Positions 25,475 through 34,247 of a DNA stretch of 64,000 nt are shown one piece after another. A model generated the notes under the pieces. It was given only the letters and a program-made list of their open reading frames with translations, made no database searches and was not told the origin of the DNA. The stretch is taken from contig NZ_AXAY01000039.1 of NCBI RefSeq assembly GCF_000473045.1, positions 1-64,000 on the forward strand. Reading direction: 5' to 3'. Origin of the DNA: Bradyrhizobium sp. WSM3983. GTDB taxonomy: Bacteria > Pseudomonadota > Alphaproteobacteria > Rhizobiales > Xanthobacteraceae. The stretch's first letter is position 1, and each line of letters opens with the position of its first letter. Both the position numbers and the translations under genes were made by a program.

Positions 25475-26752
25475 CTAGAGCATTGCGCGGCGAAGGTCGC
25501 TCAGGATCTCGGCGATACAGCCAAGGAATCGCGCGGCGGCGACGCCGTCCACCACGCGGTGGTCCCAAGATAGGCTTAGGGGCGTGATCAGCCGGGGTTC
25601 AAACGCCCGCCCATCCCAACGCGGCTCCATCTGCGAGCGCGCCGCCCCGAGGATGGCCACTTCCGGAGCGTTAATAATCGGCGTAAAACCGGTGCCACCA
25701 ATTCCCCCCAAAGAGGAAATCGAAAAGCTGCCGCCCTCCATTTCGCGGGCCTGCAGCTTGCCCTGTCTAGCTTTCTCCGACAGGGCAGCCATTTCGACGC
25801 CGATATCGAGGAGACCCTTGCGGTCGCAATCACGGACGACGGGAACCAACAGGCCGTTCGGCGTGTCGACCGCAAAGCCAACATGGATGTATTTCTTCTG
25901 AATGACTGTTTCGCCTTCGAGCGAAGCGTTGAAGCGCGGATGTGCGGCCAGAGCGATCGCCGAGGCCTTTATGAGGAAAGCAACCATAGTGAGCTTAACC
26001 AACGGCTCGCGCTTCTCCGCGTTGGTCGCCAAGCGAAAGGCTTCGAGTTCGGTGACATCGGCGTTGTCGAAATTGGTGACATGAGGGATGGTCAGCCAAT
26101 TCCGGTGCAGCGCGGTGCCCGAGATGCGTTGGATCCGTGACAGCGGAATCCGCTCCACTTGCCCATATTTCTCGAAATCGTAGGACGGCGCGGGCGGAAG
26201 CGAGAATCCGGTGGCCCCTACGTGCGCGGGTGCCGTCATCCGGGCTTTGACGAAGGCAAGCACGTCCTCGCGCAATACCCTGCCCTTTTGCCCGCTCGCC
26301 TTTACGTCGACGAGATCGACTCCGAGCTCTCGCGCGAAGGCGCGGATCGACGGCGTGGCATGCGCGCCCGCCTTACCCGCCCCGCCATTGCCCTGCTCGG
26401 GAGCGCAAGCCAGGACAGGTTGAGGAGGCGCAGCTACCGGGACTGCGGGCGTGGGAGCCGGGACCGCCGCCTCTGCCTGGGCCACGGTTGCCGAAGGGAC
26501 CGAAGCCGGGTCCGCGACCTCGATGACGGCGATCGGCATCCCCTGGGAGACGTTACGGCCAATATCGACCTTCAGTTCGACGATCCGGCCCGCATAGGGA
26601 GAAGGTACCTCCATCGTCGCCTTGTCAGATTCGAGTACGAGCAAAGGCTCGTCGAGGCGGACGACGTCGCCTGGCCTGACCAAAATCTCGACAATCGGGA
26701 CATCCTTGTAATCGCCGATTGAAGGCAACTCGACGGTTTGAAATGAAGCCAA
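25475..26752 (-). CDS. aceF: Dihydrolipoamide acyltransferase (E2) of the 2-oxoacid dehydrogenase
   Basis: 425 residues from the TTG at 26752, which lies 8 bases after GGAG; the frame is open to 26848, but that part overlaps aceE and is not family-like. One lipoyl domain (lysine in ESDKATMEVPSPYAG), a Pro/Ala linker, a peripheral-subunit binding domain (ATPSIRAFARELGVDL) and a catalytic domain are visible. The catalytic domain ends in SLSWDHRVVDGVAAARFL with the active-site His. It transfers the acyl group made by E1 to CoA. The single lipoyl domain contrasts with the three of E. coli AceF. Confidence 0.93.
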   Translation of the reverse strand: MASFQTVELPSIGDYKDVPIVEILVRPGDVVRLDEPLLVLESDKATMEVPSPYAGRIVELKVDIGRNVSQGMPIAVIEVADPASVPSATVAQAEAAVPAPTPAVPVAAPPQPVLACAPEQGNGGAGKAGAHATPSIRAFARELGVDLVDVKASGQKGRVLREDVLAFVKARMTAPAHVGATGFSLPPAPSYDFEKYGQVERIPLSRIQRISGTALHRNWLTIPHVTNFDNADVTELEAFRLATNAEKREPLVKLTMVAFLIKASAIALAAHPRFNASLEGETVIQKKYIHVGFAVDTPNGLLVPVVRDCDRKGLLDIGVEMAALSEKARQGKLQAREMEGGSFSISSLGGIGGTGFTPIINAPEVAILGAARSQMEPRWDGRAFEPRLITPLSLSWDHRVVDGVAAARFLGCIAEILSDLRRAML

Positions 26753-26807
26753 AGGGGTTCTCCAGAAAATCCGGTCATTGCTGTCGCGAAGTGGCTGCTG
26801 CCGGAGG

Positions 26808-29483
26808 TCAACAAAGCCAAGGCGCCGTTGGCACGGCTCCAAGCCCATATTCCTTGGTCGCCTTTGCGACGATGTCCTGTGAAACCTTGCCTTTGCGCGC
26901 TAGGGCATAGATGGCAGCAAGAACGACATGCTTGCGATCGACTTCGAAGAAGGCCCGCAGGGCCGATCGTGTATCGCTGCGGCCGAAGCCGTCCGTGCCG
27001 AGGGCGACGAAAGGACCTTCGATATAGGAAGCGATCAGTTGGGGATAGGCACGAACATAATCAGTTGCTGCCACGATCGGAGCATCGCCGGGGAGCAGGC
27101 GCTCGACGTGGCTGAGTCCTGTCGCGTCGCCGCTGAGCATGCGGCGACGCTCGACCTCTCGGGCTTCACGGGCCAGTTCGCTGAAGCTAGTTGCGCTTAG
27201 CACCTCCGCCTCGATACCCCAATCGGCTAAGAGCAACCCGGCTGCGGCCACAACTTCGGGCAGGATCGCCCCCGATCCAAGCAGACGCACACTGGCGCGA
27301 CCGGTCTGCGGTCCCATCAGCGAATAGAGGCCCTTGATAATGCCTTCGGCGACGTCCTTTGGCATGGAAGGCTGAGCATAACTCTCGTTCATCGCCGTGA
27401 TGTAGAAGAACTCGTCGGCGCCCTGCTCCATCATCCGTCGGGCACCATGATCGACGATCGTTGCCACTTCATAAGCGTAGGTCGGGTCGTAGGCCCTGCA
27501 ATTCGGCACCGTCGCCGCCATGACATGACTGCTGCCGTCCTGGTGTTGCAGGCCCTCGCCGCCGAGGGTGGTCCGGCCGGCGGTCGCTCCGATCAGGAAG
27601 CCGCGTGCACGCTGGTCGGCAGCCGCCCAGATCAGATCGCCGATGCGCTGGAAACCGAACATCGAATAGTAGATGTAGAACGGCAGCAGGGGCTTGCCGT
27701 GCACGCTGTAGGACGTCGCGGCCGCCACCCAGGACGAAATCGCCCCCGCTTCCGTAATGCCCTCCTCCAAGAGCTGTCCGTCGACGGCTTCCTTGTAGTA
27801 AAGCATCGAACCGGCATCCTCCGGCTCGTAGAGCTGGCCGACCGGGGAATAGATACCGACCTGGCGGAACAGATTGTCCATGCCGAAGGTACGAGCCTCG
27901 TCAGCGACGATCGGAACGATCTTAGGTCCGAAGTCCTTGCTCTTCAGTAGATTGCTGAACAGTCGCACCATCGCGACGGTGGTCGACATTTCCTTGCCAT
28001 CTGCCTTGAGCGCAAATTCGCCATAGCTCGCCAGATCTGGCACGGATAAGGGCTTCGCGCTTTTGCGACGCGCCGGCAGGTAGCCACCTAAAGCACGGCG
28101 GCGCGCATGCAGGTACCCCAGTTCCGCCGACCCTTCCGCGGGGCGATAGAACTCGAGCTTTTCGACTTGCGCATTGGTTAGTGGCAGCGAAAACTTGTCG
28201 CGAAACGCGAGCAGCGCGTCGACATCCAGCTTCTTGGCTTGGTGCGCCGTCATACGGGACTCGCCTGCCCCGCCCATACCGTAACCTTTTTTGGTCTTCG
28301 CAAGGATGACTGTGGGACGCCCCTTAGTGCTCCTCGCGGCAAGGAACGCCCCGTAGAGCTTGCGGAAGTCGTGGCCGCCGCGTTTGAGAAGGTCGATATC
28401 TTTGTCGGACAGATGTGCGACGAGCTTGCGGACGTCCGGATCCCCGTCGAAGAAATGCGCGAGGTTATAGGCGCCGTCCTTTGCGCCGAGCGTCTGGTAC
28501 TTGCCGTCGTTCGTCTCCGCGAAGCGGCGCAGCAAGCTATGCGAGGTGTCACGGGCGAAGATTGGATCCCATTCAGAACCCCATAGCACCTTGATGACAT
28601 TCCAGCCCGCCCCCTTGAAGAGGCTCTCTAGCTCCTGGATGATTTGGCCATTCCCTCGCACGGGCCCGTCAAGTCGCTGCAGGTTGCAGTTTACGATGAA
28701 CGTCAGATTGTCGAGACGTTCCCGCGCAGCCAGGGAAAGCCCGGCGACAGATTCCGGCTCGTCCATCTCACCATCGCCGAACACCCCCCAAACGTGCTGA
28801 GCGTCGGTGTCGTGCAGTTTCCTATCCCGCATGTAGCGCATGAAACGCGCCTGATAGATCGCGCTTATCGGACCGATACCCATCGATCCTGTCGGGAATT
28901 GCCAGAAATCCGGCATCAGCCAGGGATGTGGATAGGAGCACAGGCCGTTGCCCGACATCTCCTGCCGATAGTGGGCAAGGCTGTTCTCACTCAATCGTCC
29001 CTCGAGGAAGGCGCGTGCATAGATGCCCGGAGCCGAATGGGGTTGAAAGAAGACGAGATCACCACCATCACTCTCGCTCGGCGCACGAAAGAAGTGATTA
29101 AAGCCCAGCTCGAAGATCTCTGCCGCAGACGCGTAGCTCGCTACATGCCCACCGAGTTCGCCATAGGCTCGGTTCGCGCGCACGACCATTGCCAGCGCGT
29201 TCCAGCGAATGATCGAGGTAATGCGTTCCTCTATCGCCAAATCGCCGGGGAACGGCGGCTGCTTCTCGAGCTCGATTGTGTTCCGATAGGGAGAATAAGG
29301 ATGACTATCCTCGACAATGCCGATTTCCTTAGCGCGGCGATCGAGCGCGTTCAGCAGAAAGCGAGCCCTTCGGCCATCATTTTGGCGTGCGACTGACTCT
29401 AGCGACCGCAGCCAATCATCTGTCTCGGTCGGGTCAACGTCAATGCTTGAGGTTAGGAGTTCTTTGTTGGCAGAGGAATTCAC
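26808..29483 (-). CDS. aceE: Pyruvate dehydrogenase E1, homodimeric AceE type
   Basis: 891 residues from the GTG at 29483, which follows GGGAG; the frame extends to 29555 but without family sequence. It is a single-chain E1: YRNTIELEKQPPFPGDLAIE near the start, HSAPGIYARAFLEGRLSE, the TPP/Mg motif GDGEMDEPES with FIVNCNLQRLDGPVRGNG, and late GATAGRTTLGGEGLQHQDG. It decarboxylates pyruvate, or a near relative such as 2-oxobutyrate, and acylates the E2 lipoyl group. Alphaproteobacteria normally use a two-subunit PdhA/PdhB E1, so this is probably a second, acquired or specialised complex. A LysR gene lies just upstream in the same direction. Confidence 0.95.
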   Translation of the reverse strand: MNSSANKELLTSSIDVDPTETDDWLRSLESVARQNDGRRARFLLNALDRRAKEIGIVEDSHPYSPYRNTIELEKQPPFPGDLAIEERITSIIRWNALAMVVRANRAYGELGGHVASYASAAEIFELGFNHFFRAPSESDGGDLVFFQPHSAPGIYARAFLEGRLSENSLAHYRQEMSGNGLCSYPHPWLMPDFWQFPTGSMGIGPISAIYQARFMRYMRDRKLHDTDAQHVWGVFGDGEMDEPESVAGLSLAARERLDNLTFIVNCNLQRLDGPVRGNGQIIQELESLFKGAGWNVIKVLWGSEWDPIFARDTSHSLLRRFAETNDGKYQTLGAKDGAYNLAHFFDGDPDVRKLVAHLSDKDIDLLKRGGHDFRKLYGAFLAARSTKGRPTVILAKTKKGYGMGGAGESRMTAHQAKKLDVDALLAFRDKFSLPLTNAQVEKLEFYRPAEGSAELGYLHARRRALGGYLPARRKSAKPLSVPDLASYGEFALKADGKEMSTTVAMVRLFSNLLKSKDFGPKIVPIVADEARTFGMDNLFRQVGIYSPVGQLYEPEDAGSMLYYKEAVDGQLLEEGITEAGAISSWVAAATSYSVHGKPLLPFYIYYSMFGFQRIGDLIWAAADQRARGFLIGATAGRTTLGGEGLQHQDGSSHVMAATVPNCRAYDPTYAYEVATIVDHGARRMMEQGADEFFYITAMNESYAQPSMPKDVAEGIIKGLYSLMGPQTGRASVRLLGSGAILPEVVAAAGLLLADWGIEAEVLSATSFSELAREAREVERRRMLSGDATGLSHVERLLPGDAPIVAATDYVRAYPQLIASYIEGPFVALGTDGFGRSDTRSALRAFFEVDRKHVVLAAIYALARKGKVSQDIVAKATKEYGLGAVPTAPWLC

Positions 29484-29562
29484 GTCAATCTCCCTAAATC
29501 GACAAGTTGAGCGTGGCTCAAGCGCTATCCTGCTTGCGTGCCGCTGCGCAGCCAATGAGGCG

Positions 29563-30435
29563 CTATCGCACCTTGGCGAGCGCGATCTTCACGACTTCCC
29601 GCACCAGCGGAGGACAATGCTTGTGGTCACGCACGATGGCGACGACGCGGCGGCGCAGCATCGGTCGAATGATCCTAAGTTTCTTAAGACCATAATCGAC
29701 GAGTAGCCTGTCTGGAATTCGAGCCGGCAGCACACAAGCGCCAACGCCCGAAGAAACCAACTTGAGCATCGCATCGATTGTTTCTGCCTCCGCCACAAAC
29801 TCCGGAGCAAGGCCGCCGCCCTGGAGCATCTTCCGCAGTGCATAGTGTGGCGGGAATCCCACGAGTTTATGTCGCGATGTTGTAAGGTCGATATCGTCCG
29901 GCCATACGCTGTCCTCGCGTGCGATCATGCACATCTCATCTTCGAACAACGGAGTTGCCTGAAGTTCTGCGGAGTCGACAGCCGAATCGTATACGAATCC
30001 GATGTCGGCCTTCCCGCTTTCGACCAGCGCGACAACCTCAGGCGAGCTCCGGCTTATCAGTGAAAGATTGACGCTCTCCCTCTGCACCATGAACTCGGCA
30101 ACGACGTCGGACATGAAGTAATAACTTAAGGTGTGGATGACAGCGATCCTGATATGTCCTTGGGTCACACCTTCTTTATCACGCACAGATTCAAGAGCGT
30201 CATCGATGTTCGCGTAGGCCGCCTTTGCGACATCGAAGAGTCTTTCACCGGCTCTCGTCAGCTCAACTCCTCGTCCAGTACGGGAAAACAACGGCTTGCC
30301 GACATAGGCTTCGAGTGACGCAAGCTGGCGGCTAATTCCCGATTGGGTGAGGTCGAGCGCATCCGCCGCACGTGACAAGGATTTGAGCTCCGAAATTTTC
30401 ACGAAGTACCGCAGTTGCCGGTCGGTATTTTCCAT
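29563..30435 (-). CDS. LysR-family transcriptional regulator
   Basis: 290 residues. The N-terminal winged helix has LRYFVKISELKSLSRAADAL and SGISRQLASLEAYVGKPLFS, followed by a linker and a periplasmic-binding-like effector domain. It starts MENTDRQ at 30435, with no longer family-like start. The gene is 79 bases upstream of aceE and in the same direction, so it may be cotranscribed with or regulate the 2-oxoacid dehydrogenase. The usual LysR arrangement is divergent, which is not the case here. The effector is unknown. Confidence 0.9.
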   Translation of the reverse strand: MENTDRQLRYFVKISELKSLSRAADALDLTQSGISRQLASLEAYVGKPLFSRTGRGVELTRAGERLFDVAKAAYANIDDALESVRDKEGVTQGHIRIAVIHTLSYYFMSDVVAEFMVQRESVNLSLISRSSPEVVALVESGKADIGFVYDSAVDSAELQATPLFEDEMCMIAREDSVWPDDIDLTTSRHKLVGFPPHYALRKMLQGGGLAPEFVAEAETIDAMLKLVSSGVGACVLPARIPDRLLVDYGLKKLRIIRPMLRRRVVAIVRDHKHCPPLVREVVKIALAKVR

Positions 30436-30564
30436 GTCCGGTACAAGCCCCGCCGTAACCCTAGCGACTAACTAACCGAGACAGCATTGTCGAAACCGCC
30501 CAAGCGATCCCCTGCAGCTCTCTCTCACCCGCCGGGGATCCAAGATCATGTTTGCTTCCGGGCT

Positions 30565-31608
30565 TCAACGAATGGGAGGCGCGTACTGCAGACCGCCCTT
30601 GGTCCATTGCGCATTCAGGCCTCGGGCAATTCGCAGGGGTGTGGACGGTCCCAGATTGCGGTCGAAGACCTCACCGTAGTTGCCGACATGCCGGATAATC
30701 CGCGCCACCCAATCAGCCGTCAGGCCAAGGCTCTGGCCGAGCGTGTTATCAATACCGAGGAGGCGCCTGACGTCAGGCTTGTCCGAGCGCACCATTTCAT
30801 CCACGTTCGCCTTGGTAACGTCCAACTCCTCGGCGGTCAGCATCGCAAAGTGCGTCCACTTGACGATATCGAGCCATTGGTCGTCACCTTGACGAACGGC
30901 TGGTCCCAGCGGCTCCTTTGAGATAATTTCAGGCAAGATCACCTGCTCGGCCGGATTCTGTAACTTCACCCTGTAGGCGCTCAGTCCCGAGGCGTCTGCC
31001 GTCAGAACGTCGCAACGCCCTCCATCATAGGCCTTGACCGTCTCGTCGGCCGTGCCGAACACCACGGGTTCGAACTTCATCTTGTGAGCACGAAAGTAGT
31101 CCGCAACGTTTTGCTCGTGCGTGGTCCCCGCCGTGATGCAGATCGAGGCATCCGTAAGTTCGGACACCCCCTTAACGTTGAGGGACTTCTTGACCATGAA
31201 GCCCTGTCCGTCGAAATAAGTAATGGCTGCGAAGTTGAAGCCGAGCGCCGTATCGCGCTGCAAAGTCCACGTCGTATTTCGCGCCAGGACGTCAATAAGA
31301 CCGGATTGCAAAGCCGTGAAACGGTCGGTTGCCGAAAGCGGCGACATACGCACCTTGGTTGGGTCGTTGAAGATTGCCGCCGCGAGCGCACGACAAAAAT
31401 CAACGTCGAGACCACTCCAGTTGCCGGCGCTGTCCGGAGATGAGAAGCCTGCGACCCCTTGAGAAACGCCGCACTCGATGTGTCCCCTCGCCTTCACTTT
31501 CTCCAGGGTAGTGGTCGTTTGGGCCAATGCTCCGTGGCCCACCGTTAAGAGAAAGGTTGTCGAGATCAAAGCCAATTGAACAAGCGCGGGCGCGCGGCTC
31601 TTACGCAT
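30565..31608 (-). CDS. aapJ: General L-amino acid ABC transporter substrate-binding protein (AapJ-like)
   Basis: 347 residues from the ATG at 31608, which has GGAGG 7 bases before it. A signal peptide (LVQLALISTTFLLTVGHGAL, cleavage near ALAQ) is followed by a family 3 binding protein: KARGHIECGVSQGVAGFSSP, GLDVDFCRALAAAIFNDP and VLARNTTWTLQRDTALGFNF, the last closely matching AapJ/BztA. It delivers amino acids to the AapQ-AapM-AapP complex. Those genes lie about 2.6 kb away on the other strand, with a PLP enzyme and an HTH-cupin regulator between. An operator-like site shared with that locus lies 31 bases before this start. Confidence 0.92.
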   Translation of the reverse strand: MRKSRAPALVQLALISTTFLLTVGHGALAQTTTTLEKVKARGHIECGVSQGVAGFSSPDSAGNWSGLDVDFCRALAAAIFNDPTKVRMSPLSATDRFTALQSGLIDVLARNTTWTLQRDTALGFNFAAITYFDGQGFMVKKSLNVKGVSELTDASICITAGTTHEQNVADYFRAHKMKFEPVVFGTADETVKAYDGGRCDVLTADASGLSAYRVKLQNPAEQVILPEIISKEPLGPAVRQGDDQWLDIVKWTHFAMLTAEELDVTKANVDEMVRSDKPDVRRLLGIDNTLGQSLGLTADWVARIIRHVGNYGEVFDRNLGPSTPLRIARGLNAQWTKGGLQYAPPIR

Positions 31609-31638
31609 TTGCAATCCTCCGGTGCAGTTATTTCTTAT

Positions 31639-31653
31639 GGACAACTTGTTGCC
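31639..31653. promoter_or_regulatory. Operator copy 1 (GGACAACTTGTTGCC), aapJ/PLP-enzyme divergent region
   Basis: One mismatch from GGACAACTAGTTGCC, the reverse complement of the sequence found before the HTH-cupin gene (33141-33155), and two from the copy before aapQ (34059-34073). It lies between the divergent aapJ and PLP-enzyme genes. The probable ligand-binding repressor is the HTH-cupin protein encoded at 33.3 kb. Confidence 0.65.
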
Positions 31654-31748
31654 TGAGCGGCAGAGTTGAGTCAACATAAACTGCGATGCAGCGGTTCGCT
31701 CCTTGAGGTGCAAAGAGTCAGGAACCGCCCGCTAATGGAGATTTTCGA

Positions 31749-32978
31749 ATGTCAGCTCCCAATTCTGTCCAAAAGGTCGCGACAGCGCCAAGTCATGGCT
31801 CGGAGCTAGGGTTCGCAACGCGCGCCATTCACTACGCGTATGATCCGGCCGACCATCATCGGGCGGTGTCTCACCCGGTTTACTTCACCTCTACTTACGG
31901 CTTCGAGAGCATGGCCGACGTCGACGCCGCCGCCGCGCTCGGAGGCAAGCTCTATGCTCGGGAGCACAATCCGACCACCGAGTTGTTGGAGACCCGCCTC
32001 GCCAATTTGGAAGGAGCCGAGGCCGGATTGGTCCTGGCATCGGGAATGGCTGCTGTGGGAGCCCTGACGCTGTCCCTGCTGTCGCAAGGTGATGAACTGA
32101 TCGTCCACCGCACCTTGTACTCGAACACTACGGCCATGTCCGAGCAGGGTTTGCCGCGTTTCGGTGTGAAAGTCGTTCCCGTCGACCTCGGCGCCCCAGT
32201 CAATCTGGATGCGGTCATCACACCTCACAGTCGGGCGGTCTATTTCGAAACGCCTATTAATCCAACGGGGGACGTACTCGATATCGCCGCCATCGCGGCA
32301 CGGGCTCATCGTGCGGGTCTTCTGGTCCTTGTCGACGGGACCTTCGCCTCACCGGCGTTGCAGCGTCCTCTCGAGCACGGAGCCGATATCGTTCTGCATT
32401 CGCTGACCAAATACATCAGCGGCCACGGAGACGTGCTTGGCGGGGCTCTCTTGGGAAGATCGGAGCTCATCGACAGGATCCACAACCAGGGCTTACGCTT
32501 CATCACCGGCGCGGCCCCTTCTCCCATGGCGTCATCTCTGATACTGAGAGGGTTGAAGACGCTGCCGCTTCGAATGGAGCGACATGGCTCCAATGCGCTT
32601 GCTATTGCGCGTATGCTCGACGAGCATCCTGCGGTTGCCTGGGTGAATTACCCATTCCTTGCATCGCATCCGAGGCATGCGATTGCAAAAAGGCAGATGT
32701 CAGGCGGATCCGGAATGATGTCGTTCGGTCTGCGGGGAGGATTTGACGCGGCAAGGCGCATGATGGACAAACTTGAATTGATGACAATCGCCGTCAGTCT
32801 TGGCGACGTCGAGACACTCGTCTCCCATCCTGCAAGCATTGTCCGCGCGCGGCAAACCGTTCGACCCGAGGCTCACTTGCAAGGCGGGGTTGGCGAAGAT
32901 CTCGTCCGGCTGTCGGTGGGGCTCGAAGATGAGGCCGACCTCTTGGCCGATTTGAGGCAAGCGCTGAACCGGCTCTAG
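31749..32978 (+). CDS. Trans-sulfuration-family PLP enzyme (Cys/Met metabolism), substrate uncertain
   Basis: 409 residues of the Cys/Met-metabolism PLP fold: HPVYFTSTYGFESMADVDAA, KLYAREHNPTTELLETRLA, the PLP-phosphate loop LASGMAAVGA, and the Schiff-base lysine Lys221 in HSLTKYISGHGDVLGG. The family includes methionine gamma-lyase, cystathionine gamma-synthase and gamma-lyase. The position of the methionine gamma-lyase cysteine (Cys116 in the Pseudomonas enzyme) appears to be Asn126 here (LYSNT). The usual DNT loop reads DGT, so a classic methionine gamma-lyase is unlikely. Beside an amino acid transporter and a shared operator, it most likely cleaves an imported amino acid, possibly to a 2-oxoacid. 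Confidence 0.87.
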   Translation: MSAPNSVQKVATAPSHGSELGFATRAIHYAYDPADHHRAVSHPVYFTSTYGFESMADVDAAAALGGKLYAREHNPTTELLETRLANLEGAEAGLVLASGMAAVGALTLSLLSQGDELIVHRTLYSNTTAMSEQGLPRFGVKVVPVDLGAPVNLDAVITPHSRAVYFETPINPTGDVLDIAAIAARAHRAGLLVLVDGTFASPALQRPLEHGADIVLHSLTKYISGHGDVLGGALLGRSELIDRIHNQGLRFITGAAPSPMASSLILRGLKTLPLRMERHGSNALAIARMLDEHPAVAWVNYPFLASHPRHAIAKRQMSGGSGMMSFGLRGGFDAARRMMDKLELMTIAVSLGDVETLVSHPASIVRARQTVRPEAHLQGGVGEDLVRLSVGLEDEADLLADLRQALNRL

Positions 32979-33322
32979 CGCTCTCGCTCTGAAACGAAGC
33001 TTCCGCGCGGCAGACTTTGGTTCGCAGCCGCCAATCAAGACCGCGGAGCAGCTTAAAGCCGCCACGGGTGCTTTCCTCACCGGACAAGGGCCCTGAACTG
33101 CCTTGACAAACGCCGTATCGCGACCAATTGTTGTTGCAAAGGCAACTAGTTGTCCGCCTGGGCCGGCTGGCAGCTGGGATCCCCCTTCTTGGGGACTGGC
33201 GGCTGGAAATGGCGCGCGGAAGCGCCCTTCGTTCTCAAAAAATTGAGATTAATCGGTCAACTTGACGCTTCCGCTAATCAGAGTGGGAGAGACGCACCGC
33301 CGAGCTGATAGTATGCCGGTGA
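32979..33322. other. Intergenic region before the HTH-cupin gene
   Basis: 344 bases without a gene that I can support. It contains operator copy 2 (33137-33155) and, upstream of the HTH-cupin start, an AT-rich stretch around 33236-33256. No terminator hairpin is obvious after the PLP-enzyme gene. Confidence 0.5.
33124..33155. promoter_or_regulatory. Operator copy 2, before the HTH-cupin regulator
   Basis: CAAAGGCAACTAGTTGTCC at 33137-33155 contains the palindrome CAACTAGTTG (33143-33152). It also overlaps an inverted repeat GTTGC-AAAG-GCAAC (33133-33146). A related half (CCAATTGTTGTTG) lies directly before it. The 19-bp core recurs with one change at 34055-34073 and, inverted, at 31639-31653. 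Confidence 0.65.
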
Positions 33323-33940
33323 ATGCAGATAGCGATGGCAATGATCAAAAAGACCAGTTTGCTGGCGAGACAGAGAGTTGAAGAGATCGACACAGCAGCC
33401 GCCGGCCGCATAGGCGCTCGCCTACGGTCGAGCCGTCGGCAGAAGAATATGACCCTAGACGAGCTAGCCGAGGCGACGGGCCTCAACAAGGGATTTCTTT
33501 CGCGGATCGAAAAGGACGCCAAGGCCCCGTCGATAGCGACTGTTATGAAGTTGTCGCGGGCACTGGACATCCCCGTAGCTCGCTTGTTCGGCGAGCAAAT
33601 TGATGATTCCGATATCCATCTTATTCGCACCGCAAACCACAAGCCTGAGGACGACCCGATAAACGGGTATTCCTTTGTTCCGCTGTCGCCAGCAGGGAGT
33701 GACAGACGGAACGAAGCATTTCTCATGACGCCCCCTCGCCACTTCAGCGAAGCCACACACGCTGAACATGCAGGCGAAGAGATGCTCTACGTTCTTTCAG
33801 GGCGGATCGAGGTGAAGTTCGTTGACCGAAGCGTCGCGATGTCGGCTGGCGACTACCTCCAGTTTCCCGGCCATCTCGTACATCACGTGCGACGGATCGG
33901 TGCAAACGCCACTGTGCTCATCGTCATAAGTCGCGATTAA
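33323..33940 (+). CDS. XRE-family regulator with cupin sensor domain
   Basis: 205 residues. The HTH is at about 30-85 (GARLRSSRRQKNMTLDELAE, LNKGFLSRIEKDAKAPSIAT), and a C-terminal cupin (SEATHAEHAGEEMLYVLSGR, MSAGDYLQFPGHLVHHV) probably binds a small ligand. Such proteins commonly repress amine or amino acid catabolic genes until the ligand appears. It sits inside the transporter/PLP-enzyme locus, and identical palindromes precede aapJ, its own gene and aapQ, making it the likely regulator of all of them. The start is uncertain: ATGs at 33323, 33335 and 33341 are in frame and none has a good ribosome site. Confidence 0.85.
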   Translation: MQIAMAMIKKTSLLARQRVEEIDTAAAGRIGARLRSSRRQKNMTLDELAEATGLNKGFLSRIEKDAKAPSIATVMKLSRALDIPVARLFGEQIDDSDIHLIRTANHKPEDDPINGYSFVPLSPAGSDRRNEAFLMTPPRHFSEATHAEHAGEEMLYVLSGRIEVKFVDRSVAMSAGDYLQFPGHLVHHVRRIGANATVLIVISRD

Positions 33941-34247
33941 CGCAGCCGTTTTTCACCTGACTCGAGAAGCTCCGTCACGAGCCTCTAACCGGTTCCATGG
34001 CAGCAGCCCGAATGAGCCTCTTGTCTCATTGAACGAGAGGCCATATACGTGCCTCAAAGGCAATTAGTTGTCCATATAAACAACAGTTGCCCACTAGGGA
34101 AGGAAGCGCGTGTCAAGCAACGGTATTTCTGTGTCCGGGCGCGAGCCATTGAATTGCTGGGCGATCGTCGCTTTCGCGGCGTCCCGAGGCTCGGTTGTTG
34201 ATTCGACACGCTCGTTCACTCGGCTGACGACCGTCTAGAGCAACGCA
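33941..34247. other. Intergenic region before aapQ
   Basis: 307 bases between the HTH-cupin gene and aapQ. It holds operator copy 3 (34055-34092). I see no gene in it; frames here are short and unlike proteins. Confidence 0.5.
34055..34092. promoter_or_regulatory. Operator copy 3, before aapQMP
   Basis: CAAAGGCAATTAGTTGTCC (34055-34073) differs by one base from copy 2. It is followed after ATATAA by an inverted partner, ACAACAGTTGCCC (about 34080-34092). The whole is a roughly 35-bp imperfect palindrome about 160 bases before the aapQ start. Confidence 0.65.

Noticed and set aside
31749-32978. Naming the PLP enzyme methionine gamma-lyase
   Set aside because: The diagnostic active-site cysteine position reads Asn and the DNT loop is DGT, so only the family is supported.
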